DNA from: JANYJJ01 sp038241115
GTDB taxonomy: Bacteria > Pseudomonadota > Gammaproteobacteria > Burkholderiales > Burkholderiaceae_C
Direction: 5' to 3'
DNA: 22,687 bases
Assembly: GCA_038241115.1 (NCBI GenBank)
Contig: JBBRGA010000044.1
Location: 1-22,687, forward strand
The notes under the pieces were generated by a model. The model saw only the letters and a program-made list of their open reading frames with translations. It was not told where the DNA came from and did no database searches. This document shows, one piece after another, positions 14,621 through 21,701 of this stretch (position 1 is the first letter of the stretch; each line of letters begins with the position of its first letter). The position numbers were made by a program, and so were the translations under genes.

Positions 14621-15337
14621 ATGACTCAAAAAACCATGCTCAAGGTGAGCAATCTGAAGGTGGCTTACGGCGGCATCCAAGCGGTCAAGGGCGTGTCGTT
14701 CGAGGTGATGGAAGGCGAACTGGTGAGCTTGATCGGTGCCAATGGCGCTGGCAAAACCACCACGCTCAAAGCCGTCACCGGGCTTCAGCCGGTGGCTGCG
14801 GGCGACATTGAATACATGGGCAAGTCCATCGAAGGGCAGGGCGCCTGGAACTTGGTAAAGCAAGGCCTGGTGATGGTGCCCGAGGGCCGCGGCACCTTTG
14901 CCCGCATGACCATCACCGAGAACTTGCAGATGGGCGCCTTTGTTCGTGAGGACAAAGAAATCGACGCCGACATTGAAAAGGTGTTCGGCATTTTTCCGCG
15001 CTTGAAAGAACGCCGCAATCAGTTGGCCGGCACCATGAGCGGCGGCGAGCAGCAAATGCTGGCCATGGGCCGTGCGTTGATGGCTCGGCCCAAGGTCCTG
15101 TTGATGGACGAGCCGTCCATGGGCTTGAGTCCCATCATGGTCGACAAGATTTTCGAGGTGGTGAATGACATCCACCAGCGCGGCACGACGGTGCTGCTGG
15201 TTGAGCAAAACGCAAGTCGCGCCTTGGGGCTGGCGTCGCGTGGCTACGTGATGGATTCGGGCGAGGTCACGATGAGTGGCGACGCGAAGATGCTGTTGAA
15301 CGATCCGCGGGTTCGGGCGGCTTATTTGGGGGAGTGA
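14621..15337 (+). CDS. livF: Branched-chain amino acid ABC transporter ATP-binding protein LivF
   Basis: This is the second ATPase subunit of the importer, 238 residues. Walker A is GANGAGKT (39-46), the signature is MSGGEQQ (139-145) and Walker B is VLLMDEP with Asp163 and Glu164. PEGRGTFARMTITENL is the LivF-specific Q-loop segment, and the protein ends in VRAAYLGE like other LivF proteins. GAAGG 9 bases upstream of the ATG serves as ribosome-binding site. It is the last gene of the liv operon. No classical terminator follows directly, only a weak GC stem and a T-rich stretch (15352-15376), and then a repeat-rich spacer. Confidence 0.93.
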   Translation: MTQKTMLKVSNLKVAYGGIQAVKGVSFEVMEGELVSLIGANGAGKTTTLKAVTGLQPVAAGDIEYMGKSIEGQGAWNLVKQGLVMVPEGRGTFARMTITENLQMGAFVREDKEIDADIEKVFGIFPRLKERRNQLAGTMSGGEQQMLAMGRALMARPKVLLMDEPSMGLSPIMVDKIFEVVNDIHQRGTTVLLVEQNASRALGLASRGYVMDSGEVTMSGDAKMLLNDPRVRAAYLGE

Positions 15338-15497
15338 TATGGGGCACTCGGCCGTTTGGGCTTTTTGTTTTTGGCTTCGCTTTTACTTGACTAGAAAAAC
15401 ATCCCCAACCCGTTCGGGCTGAGGTATCGAAGTCCCGCTTTTTCTTATGTTGCCGCCTGCGCTGCACCGCGCCGGGTCTCGGCCCGGCTGCCGAGTA

Positions 15498-15525
15498 ACT
15501 TTCATTTGCTGCGCCAAATGAAAGT
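15498..15525. repeat. REP-like 11-bp perfect hairpin
   Basis: ACTTTCATTTG (15498-15508) pairs perfectly with CAAATGAAAGT (15515-15525) across CTGCGC. A second stem, GCCGGG-TCTCGG-CCCGGC (15471-15488), sits 9 bp upstream. The paired arrangement resembles dispersed repetitive extragenic elements, but only one copy is present in this window. Confidence 0.7.
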
Positions 15526-15678
15526 CACCAAAGCAAAGGCGCTCAATACGCATTTGTGCGGAGCATCTGCATAAAGGTCATGAGCCCGAATTTGACCGAG
15601 CGGTGTTCGTACCTCCACTCACGCTCTCTACCCGTCCAAAACGCAGACCCCAACACTCCAAGCGCGCCACGAATTGCT

Positions 15679-15702
15679 CCTTCCCCCTCGAAGGGGGGAA
15701 GG
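15679..15702. terminator. Strong GC hairpin downstream of guaC
   Basis: CCTTCCCCC (15679-15687) pairs with GGGGGAAGG (15694-15702) around a 6-nt loop, about 70 bp beyond the guaC stop codon. There is no T run on either side, so it is not a standard intrinsic terminator. It may still stabilise 3' ends or be a dispersed repeat. Confidence 0.4.
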
Positions 15703-15771
15703 CTGGGATGGGGGTGAAAACGTCGCCTTAAAGCCGGGCGTATTCACCGCAAATCGCGCCAGCCCCACCCT

Positions 15772-16749
15772 TCACATCAACAAATGCTCCCCCGCATTGT
15801 CCCCACCCAAGATCACATAGTTGACCTTGCGGATGTCGAACAAATGCGTGCCGCCGGCGTAGCTGATGGAGCTTTGGACGTCTTCTCGCATCTCGCGCAA
15901 AGTGTCTGCCAACTTGCCTTTGATGGGCTCGAGGATTCGCTTGCCTTCGACGTGTTTGTACTCGCCCTTGTTGAAGTCGCTGGCGCTGCCGTAGTACTCC
16001 TTGAACAGGCGGCCGTCGACTTCCACCGTCTTGCCGGGTGACTCTTCATGGCCTGCGAAGAGCGAGCCAATCATGACCATCGACGCGCCGAAGCGCACGC
16101 TCTTGGCGATGTCACCGTGGTCGCGGATGCCGCCGTCGGCAATGATGGGTTTGGTGGCCACGCGGGCACACCATTTCAGCGCGCTGAGCTGCCAGCCGCC
16201 GGTGCCGAAGCCCGTTTTCAATTTGGTGATGCACACCTTGCCCGGCCCGACGCCCACCTTGGTGGCGTCGGCGCCCCAGTTTTCCAGGTCGATTACGGCT
16301 TCGGGGGTGGCCACGTTGCCCGCAATCACGAAAGCGCTGGGCAATTTGATCTTGATGTGCTCGATCATCTTTCGAACGCTCTCGGCATGGCCGTGGGCGA
16401 TATCGATGGTGATGTAGTCGGCCCCGACGCCGCTGGCAGCCAGCCGGTCGATCACCTCATAGTCGGGCTGTTTGACGCCCGAGCTGATCGAGACAAACAA
16501 GCCCTTGTCGCGCATGCGTTTGGCGTACGCCACGTTGTCGATGTCAAAACGGTGCATCACGTAGAAGTGACCGTTGGCGGCCAGCCATTCGCTGATGGGT
16601 TCGTCCAACACAGTCTTCATGTTGGCGGGCACCACCGGCAAGTTGAAGCGACGGCCGCCGAATTCCACCGACGCGTCGCACTCGCTGCGACTTTCCACAC
16701 GGCACTTGCGCGGCAACAGCAAGACGTTGTCGTAGTCAAAGATTTCCAT
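15772..16749 (-). CDS. guaC: GMP reductase (GuaC type 2 subfamily)
   Basis: GMP reductase converts GMP to IMP with NADPH, releasing ammonia, in purine salvage. The 325 residues form a TIM barrel of the IMPDH/GMPR superfamily with no CBS domains. The active loop reads VGVGPGKVCITKLKTGFGTG, with catalytic Cys173. The phosphate site includes KPIIADGGIRDHGDIAKS and ASMVMIGSLFAGHEESPG, and the flap is FKEYYGSASDFNKGE. The pattern matches the ~326-residue type found in Firmicutes more than the ~346-residue E. coli GuaC, hence type 2. AGGAG lies 9 bases upstream of the ATG at 16749. The secreted-protein gene ends 18 bp upstream, so the two probably share a transcript. Confidence 0.92.
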   Translation of the reverse strand: MEIFDYDNVLLLPRKCRVESRSECDASVEFGGRRFNLPVVPANMKTVLDEPISEWLAANGHFYVMHRFDIDNVAYAKRMRDKGLFVSISSGVKQPDYEVIDRLAASGVGADYITIDIAHGHAESVRKMIEHIKIKLPSAFVIAGNVATPEAVIDLENWGADATKVGVGPGKVCITKLKTGFGTGGWQLSALKWCARVATKPIIADGGIRDHGDIAKSVRFGASMVMIGSLFAGHEESPGKTVEVDGRLFKEYYGSASDFNKGEYKHVEGKRILEPIKGKLADTLREMREDVQSSISYAGGTHLFDIRKVNYVILGGDNAGEHLLM

Positions 16750-16767
16750 AACTCGAAGCTCCTGGGT

Positions 16768-17466
16768 TCAGCGCGCGATTTTGCACTTCGCGTTTTCAGA
16801 CCGCGGTGTGGATTGCGTTGCCGCAAGCACTTTGCCGTCGGCACTTTCGACCCAGGCCACGCTGGCCAACTTTTCTGCCTGCGCGCCGTCGGGCAAGCGC
16901 ATGGCGCGGAAGTGACGCACCGGCGTGGTGGTGGCCAGTTCTTCCAGGCTCAAAGGGCCCACCACACTGCGCACCAGTTGGCGCGCGATGGCCGAGCCTT
17001 CGCTGCCTGCCGCCACCTTCTCAACCAAGGCCATGTACGCCGTCGCACCGTCCGGCAAAGGCGCGTTTCGGTGGACGGTGAGCTGCAGGCCGATGTAGCC
17101 GTTCCACGCCGGGCCATCGGCGATGCGCAGACGTGGCGCCGTGGTTTTGAGCGCGGTTGATTGCTGCTTCGTCGTGCTGGATGTCAATGGGCCCGCACGT
17201 GCGCTGGCTTCGGCCACCGCACCCACGGCCAATGGCGCTGAGTCGCCCGCAGGCACGATCCAATCCAGCACCATGCTGCGATCGGCTTTGTCTGACAAAC
17301 CGGCGGCGGCCCAACAGCTTTCGCAGTCGGCCGTCATGAAGCGCTCGACAAGACGAAGGGGCGGCGTTGGTGCGGCCGCCTTGCAGTTTGGCGCGGCCAG
17401 CGCGGGAACAACGGCGGTGCAAATCCACGCCAGGGCGATGTGCCTGGCAACTCGAATCAAAGACAA
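16768..17466 (-). CDS. Secreted CxxC protein of unknown function
   Basis: This 232-residue exported protein belongs to no family I can name firmly. I chose the TTG at 17466 (complement of 17464-17466) because AGGAG sits 5 bases upstream and the product then begins with a clean signal peptide, LSLIRVARHIALAWICTAVV, ending in ALA. An ATG at 17499 would overlap uvrD and add an atypical 11-residue prefix. Soon after the cleavage site comes LVERFMTADCESCWAA, a beta strand followed by Cys-x-x-Cys, similar in layout to thioredoxin-like DUF1223 proteins. The rest is mixed alpha/beta with GPAWNGYIGLQL and ARQLVRSVVGPLSL. One further Cys lies near the C-terminus. A periplasmic redox or metal-binding role is a guess. 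It is followed by guaC on the same strand. Confidence 0.6.
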   Translation of the reverse strand: MSLIRVARHIALAWICTAVVPALAAPNCKAAAPTPPLRLVERFMTADCESCWAAAGLSDKADRSMVLDWIVPAGDSAPLAVGAVAEASARAGPLTSSTTKQQSTALKTTAPRLRIADGPAWNGYIGLQLTVHRNAPLPDGATAYMALVEKVAAGSEGSAIARQLVRSVVGPLSLEELATTTPVRHFRAMRLPDGAQAEKLASVAWVESADGKVLAATQSTPRSENAKCKIAR

Positions 17467-17475
17467 GGCGGCTCC

Positions 17476-17481
17476 TAAAAT
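17476..17481 (+). promoter_or_regulatory. Possible -10 box directly before uvrD
   Basis: TAAAAT ends 6 bases before the uvrD ATG at 17488, inside the 21-bp gap between two divergent genes. If used, transcription would start at or beside the ATG. The complement of the same bases overlaps the ribosome-binding site (AGGAG on the minus strand) of the secreted-protein gene. Confidence 0.3.
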
Positions 17482-17487
17482 GCAGGG

Positions 17488-19947
17488 ATGAGTCTGCATT
17501 CTGACGAGAAGCCTTACGTAAATATCAGCGCCAGCAACGCCGCGCCAGCGTTTGCCCCGACAGCATCGAGCTTGCTGGCCAACCTGAACGACGAGCAACT
17601 GGCAGCGGTGACCTTGCCAGCGCGGCCCGCGTTGATCCTGGCGGGGGCAGGTTCGGGCAAAACCCGTGTGCTCACCACGCGCATTGCGTGGCTGATCCAG
17701 ACCGGCCAGTTGTCACCCGGCGGCGTCATGGCGGTGACCTTCACCAACAAGGCCGCAAAAGAAATGTTGCTGCGCTTGAGCACGCTGCTGCCCATCCCCG
17801 TGCGCGGGATGTGGGTGGGAACTTTCCACGGCTTGTGCAACCGCTTTTTGCGGGCGCACTGGAAGTTGGCGGCGTTGCCTCAGGGCTTTCAAATTTTGGA
17901 CACCGCCGATCAGTTGTCGGCGGTCAAGCGCATCGTCAAAGCCATGAAGCTCGATGAAGAGCGCTTTGTGCCCAAGAAAGTCAGCTGGTTCATTTCGGGC
18001 TCGAAAGACGGCGGGCAACGCCCCAAAGACATCCAAGTCACCGATGAGCAAACTCGCGTGCTGGTGGAGATTTACCAAGCCTACGAAGAGCAGTGCCAGC
18101 GCGAAGGCGTGGTCGATTTTGCCGAGCTGATGCTGCGCACTTACGAGCTGATGCGCGACAACACCTCGCTGCGCGAACACTACCAACGCCGCTTTCGCCA
18201 TGTGCTGGTCGATGAGTTTCAAGACACCAACAAACTGCAATATGCCTGGCTGAAGATGTTCGCCGGCCTGGACAGCGCCGTGATGGCGGTGGGCGACGAC
18301 GACCAGAGCATTTACGCATTTCGCGGTGCGCAGGTCGGCAACATGGCGCAGTTCGAGCGCGAATATCGCGTTGAAAACGTCATTAAGCTCGAGCGAAATT
18401 ACCGCAGCTTCGGCAACATCCTGGACACCGCGAACGAGCTGATCTCGCGCAACTCGCGGCGCTTGGGCAAGAACCTGCGCACCGAAGCCGGGCCGGGTGA
18501 GCCGGTGCGCGTGTTCGAAGCCACCAGCGACTACGCCGAGGCGCAGTGGTTTGTCGAAGAAGCGCAGCAGCTGCACCGCGACGGCACCTCGCGCGTGAAC
18601 ATTGCGTTGCTGTACCGCAGCAACGCGCAAAGCCGCGTGATGGAAAGCGCGCTTTTTAACGCCGGTATCCCGTACAAGGTCTACGGCGGCCTGCGCTTTT
18701 TTGAGCGTGCGGAAGTCAAGCACGCGCTCAGTTATTTGCGCCTGATCGAGAACCCGAACGACGACACCAGTTTTCTGCGGGTGGTGAATTTTCCGACCCG
18801 CGGCATTGGCGCACGCACCATTGAATTGCTGCAAGACGCGGCGCGCCAAAGCGGTCGCAGCCTGGTGCAAAGCGTGGGCGCTGTGGCTGGCAAAGGCGGC
18901 AGCAACGTGCAAGCCTTTGTCGGGCTGATCGACGCCATGCGGGACGCGACGCGGGGCCTGACGCTGCGCGAAATCATCGAGCACATGCTGGAAGCCTCGG
19001 GCTTGGTCGACTTTTACAAAACCGACAAAGAAGGCCAGGACCGGTTGGAGAACTTGGCCGAATTGGTGAACGCTGCTGAAGCGTTTGTCACTCAAGAAGG
19101 TTTCGGCAAAGACGCGGTGGCTTTGCCTGTGGACGAGCACGGGAATGAGGCCGGGAATGAGGCCGGGCTGGCCGAATTCAGCACGCCAGGTGCTGAACCT
19201 GCGACAGGACAGATTGCGGCCACCTTCCCTGACTTGGCCCCAGACGCTGAGACCGGCGAAATCATGTCGCCCTTGGCTGCCTTCCTCACCCACGCGTCTT
19301 TGGAGGCTGGTGACAACCAGGCCAAAACCGGGCAAGACGCCATTCAACTCATGACCGTTCATTCGGCCAAGGGCCTGGAGTTTGACGCGGTCTTCATCAC
19401 CGGTTTGGAAGAAGGTTTGTTTCCGCATGAAAACAGCGCGGCCGATCTGGACGGCCTGGAAGAAGAGCGGCGCTTGATGTACGTGGCCATCACCCGGGCG
19501 CGCAAACGGCTGTACTTGAGCTTCAGCCAGTCGCGAATGCTGCACGGCCAAACGCGTTACGCCGTGAAGAGCCGCTTTTTTGACGAGCTGCCCGAGACCA
19601 CACTGAAGTGGATCACGCCGCGCAACCAAGCCTTCGGCTCGGGTTTTGCGCGCGAATATGCATCGAGCTGGTCGCGCGGCTCGGGCTTGAATTCCATCGT
19701 CGGTGCGGGCGACGTGGCGGCGCGCAATTCCTCAGCCAACCCTTCAGCGCCGGCCTTTGGAGCCAGCCCCAAAACCACCAGCCACGGCTTGCGCTCCGGT
19801 CAAAACGTCTTCCACAACAAGTTTGGTGAGGGCGTGATCGTCACGCTGGAAGGCGTGGGTGAAGATGCCAGAGCGCAAATCAACTTCGGCCGCCACGGCA
19901 TGAAGTGGCTGGCCTTGGCCGTGGCAAAGCTCACGCCCGTGGATTGA
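17488..19947 (+). CDS. uvrD: UvrD/PcrA-family DNA helicase II
   Basis: This superfamily 1A 3'-5' helicase functions in nucleotide excision and mismatch repair; the product is 819 residues. Motif I is AGAGSGKTR (52-60), followed by TFTNKAAKEM (Ia), VDEFQDTN (241-248, II), GDDDQSIYAFRGA (269-281, III), LERNYRS (IV), MTVHSAKGLEFD (622-633, V) and VAITRARKRLY (666-676, VI). The C-terminus FHNKFGEGVIV (775-785) starts the small Tudor-like domain that contacts RNA polymerase in PcrA/UvrD. A poorly conserved insert around 545-605 contains a 12-bp in-frame duplication (GNEAGNEAG). UvrD and PcrA cannot be separated from sequence alone; UvrD is the usual name in this group. A CUT2 ABC operon follows 125 bp downstream. 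Confidence 0.95.
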   Translation: MSLHSDEKPYVNISASNAAPAFAPTASSLLANLNDEQLAAVTLPARPALILAGAGSGKTRVLTTRIAWLIQTGQLSPGGVMAVTFTNKAAKEMLLRLSTLLPIPVRGMWVGTFHGLCNRFLRAHWKLAALPQGFQILDTADQLSAVKRIVKAMKLDEERFVPKKVSWFISGSKDGGQRPKDIQVTDEQTRVLVEIYQAYEEQCQREGVVDFAELMLRTYELMRDNTSLREHYQRRFRHVLVDEFQDTNKLQYAWLKMFAGLDSAVMAVGDDDQSIYAFRGAQVGNMAQFEREYRVENVIKLERNYRSFGNILDTANELISRNSRRLGKNLRTEAGPGEPVRVFEATSDYAEAQWFVEEAQQLHRDGTSRVNIALLYRSNAQSRVMESALFNAGIPYKVYGGLRFFERAEVKHALSYLRLIENPNDDTSFLRVVNFPTRGIGARTIELLQDAARQSGRSLVQSVGAVAGKGGSNVQAFVGLIDAMRDATRGLTLREIIEHMLEASGLVDFYKTDKEGQDRLENLAELVNAAEAFVTQEGFGKDAVALPVDEHGNEAGNEAGLAEFSTPGAEPATGQIAATFPDLAPDAETGEIMSPLAAFLTHASLEAGDNQAKTGQDAIQLMTVHSAKGLEFDAVFITGLEEGLFPHENSAADLDGLEEERRLMYVAITRARKRLYLSFSQSRMLHGQTRYAVKSRFFDELPETTLKWITPRNQAFGSGFAREYASSWSRGSGLNSIVGAGDVAARNSSANPSAPAFGASPKTTSHGLRSGQNVFHNKFGEGVIVTLEGVGEDARAQINFGRHGMKWLALAVAKLTPVD

Positions 19948-20072
19948 TTGTTTCGCAGGCCGCGGGGCTGCCTACACTGCACCGCGGAATTGCACCTCGC
20001 CACCTGATCGCGTTTCGCTGTTGATCCAGCTTCGCCGATGGTGTGCGCATCACCGGCCACCACGAACCCTCA

Positions 20073-21701
20073 ATGCGCCTTACTCCCTTGCCAACCGATG
20101 AGTCTCAAACCGCCTTTACCGACGCGCTGTTGGGTGTGTGCGGGGTGGGCAAGGCCTTTGCGAGCGTGCCTGCGCTGACAGACGTGTCGCTGACCCTGCG
20201 AAGCGGCGAGGTTCATGCGCTCATTGGCGAAAACGGCGCCGGCAAATCCACCCTCATCCATGTGTTGACCGGCGCAATGGCGGCCGACCTCGGCAGCCTG
20301 ACTCTGCGCGGAAAGCCGTTTGCACCCACATCGCCAGCAGACGCTGTCGCGCAGGGCATCGCGGTGCTGCACCAAGAGCCGCAACTGGTGCCCAGCATGA
20401 CGGCGCTCGACAACCTTTTCGTCGGCGCTGCGTACTCCCAAGCCGCTGTGCTGCCGCGCTGGGGCCGTTGGCTGCTTGACCGCAGCGTCATGCGCCAGCG
20501 CGCGCTTGAAGCCAGTCGAGATTTGGGTGTGAATTTGCCGCTTGACGCTCTGGTGGCGGATCTTTCAGCCACGCAGCGCACGCAACTTGCGCTGCTGCGT
20601 TGCCTGATGAGCGAGCCCGATTTGCTGATTCTGGACGAGCCCACGGCCTCGCTCACCAGCACCGATGCACAGCAGCTTTTGCGTCAGATTGACACCTTGC
20701 GCCAGCGCGGCAAAGCGGTGCTTTATGTGTCGCACCGCCTCGATGAAGTGCTGCACATCGCCGACCACATCAGCGTGCTGCGCAACGGCAGCTGCGTTGC
20801 CACGCTGGCGGCGCGCGGGCAAACGCAGGCGTCTTTGATCGCCGCGATGTCGGGGCACTTGGCTGCGCACGAGACTGCGCAGCCAAGCCAAGCTGCGCGC
20901 CCGCTTGAAGCGGCAACCGCAGCCGCCAACCCCGTGCTCGAGATTCGCCAAGCGGCCACCGCTGACGGCCGTGTTCGTGCTGCCAGCCTCACGCTGCACG
21001 CCGGTGAGCTGTTGGGCCTTTACGGTTTGGCAGGGTCCGGTCGCACCGAATTGCTCGAGCTGCTTGCGGGCCTTCGTGCGGGGCGTTTTGACGCACTGCA
21101 TGCACGCGGAAAGCCGCTGGCCGCCCACACGCCGCAGGCCGCAATAGCGCGCGCTTGGGTGCTGATCCCGGAAGACCGGCGCGGCCATGCGCTGGTGCTG
21201 AACATGCGTCTGCGTGACAATCTGACCTTGCCGTTTTTGCGCCGCTTTGCCAGTCTTCGGCGACTGGGTTGGCTCGGCTTGGGATGGCTTTCATTGACTC
21301 GTGAACGCTCAGCCGCAGTGGCGGCCATGCGGGCACTGAACATCAAAGCCACGGGACCCGACCAAAGCGTGCTGGAGCTGAGCGGCGGCAATCAACAAAA
21401 GGTGGTGTTTGCGCGCGCGCTGGCGATGAATGCGGAAGTGCTGCTGTGCGATGAGCCCACGCAAGCGGTGGATGTGGCCACGCGCCGCGCGATTCACCAG
21501 TTGCTGCGCGACCACTGCGCGCGTGGTGGTGCGGCCCTGGTGGTCAGCTCAGACTTGAGTGAGATGCTGGAGCTGGCCGAACGCGTGGTGGTGCTTCGCG
21601 AAGGCGTGACGGTAGCCGACCTGAGCGGCTCGAATCTGAATGCCAACGAGGTGCTGCGTTGGTGTTTTGCAGCGCGACAAAGCAGCAAGGTCACCGCATG
21701 A
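20073..21701 (+). CDS. CUT2-type sugar ABC transporter ATP-binding protein (two ABC domains)
   Basis: This 542-residue protein has two fused ATPase domains like RbsA/MglA/XylG and powers a sugar importer. Domain 1 has Walker A GENGAGKST (52-60) and Walker B LLILDEPTASL. Its ABC signature is LSATQ (164-168) instead of the family's LSxGQ, losing the key glycine. Domain 2 has the usual degenerate P-loop GLAGSGRTE (318-326), with Arg where Lys normally stands. It keeps a proper signature LSGGNQQ (436-442), DEPTQAVDV and IPEDRRGHAL. The ATG at 20073 is preferred; a GTG at 20043 would add ten residues. The 125-bp gap before it has no gene; TACACT (19973-19978) is a possible -10 box. The permease start overlaps by 4 bp. 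The cargo cannot be told from the sequence. Confidence 0.88.
   Translation: MRLTPLPTDESQTAFTDALLGVCGVGKAFASVPALTDVSLTLRSGEVHALIGENGAGKSTLIHVLTGAMAADLGSLTLRGKPFAPTSPADAVAQGIAVLHQEPQLVPSMTALDNLFVGAAYSQAAVLPRWGRWLLDRSVMRQRALEASRDLGVNLPLDALVADLSATQRTQLALLRCLMSEPDLLILDEPTASLTSTDAQQLLRQIDTLRQRGKAVLYVSHRLDEVLHIADHISVLRNGSCVATLAARGQTQASLIAAMSGHLAAHETAQPSQAARPLEAATAAANPVLEIRQAATADGRVRAASLTLHAGELLGLYGLAGSGRTELLELLAGLRAGRFDALHARGKPLAAHTPQAAIARAWVLIPEDRRGHALVLNMRLRDNLTLPFLRRFASLRRLGWLGLGWLSLTRERSAAVAAMRALNIKATGPDQSVLELSGGNQQKVVFARALAMNAEVLLCDEPTQAVDVATRRAIHQLLRDHCARGGAALVVSSDLSEMLELAERVVVLREGVTVADLSGSNLNANEVLRWCFAARQSSKVTA

Larger units (their letters stand above)
15338..15771. repeat. Gene-free spacer with several REP-like inverted repeats
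   Basis: This is the largest gene-free stretch in the window (434 bp), between livF and the GMP reductase. It holds at least four inverted repeats: CCCG-TT-CGGG (15409-15418); GCCGGG/CCCGGC (15471-15488); an 11-bp stem, ACTTTCATTTG and CAAATGAAAGT, around a 6-nt loop (15498-15525); and CCTTCCCCC/GGGGGAAGG (15679-15702). The third, followed by CACCAAAGCAAAGG, resembles a dispersed intergenic hairpin element I recall from Burkholderiales and Xanthomonas. No open frame here looks like a gene. The elements may end the convergent livF and guaC transcripts. Confidence 0.65.

Noticed and set aside
7461..14841. KOPS-like octamers GGGCAGGG at 7461-7468 and 14834-14841, both on the plus strand
   Set aside because: A few such matches are expected by chance in GC-rich DNA of this length, so two sites give no evidence of orientation bias.
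17713..19629. A 638-residue minus-strand open frame
   Set aside because: It is fully antisense to uvrD, a common shadow in GC-rich genes. It shows no recognisable motifs and its sequence mirrors uvrD codons.
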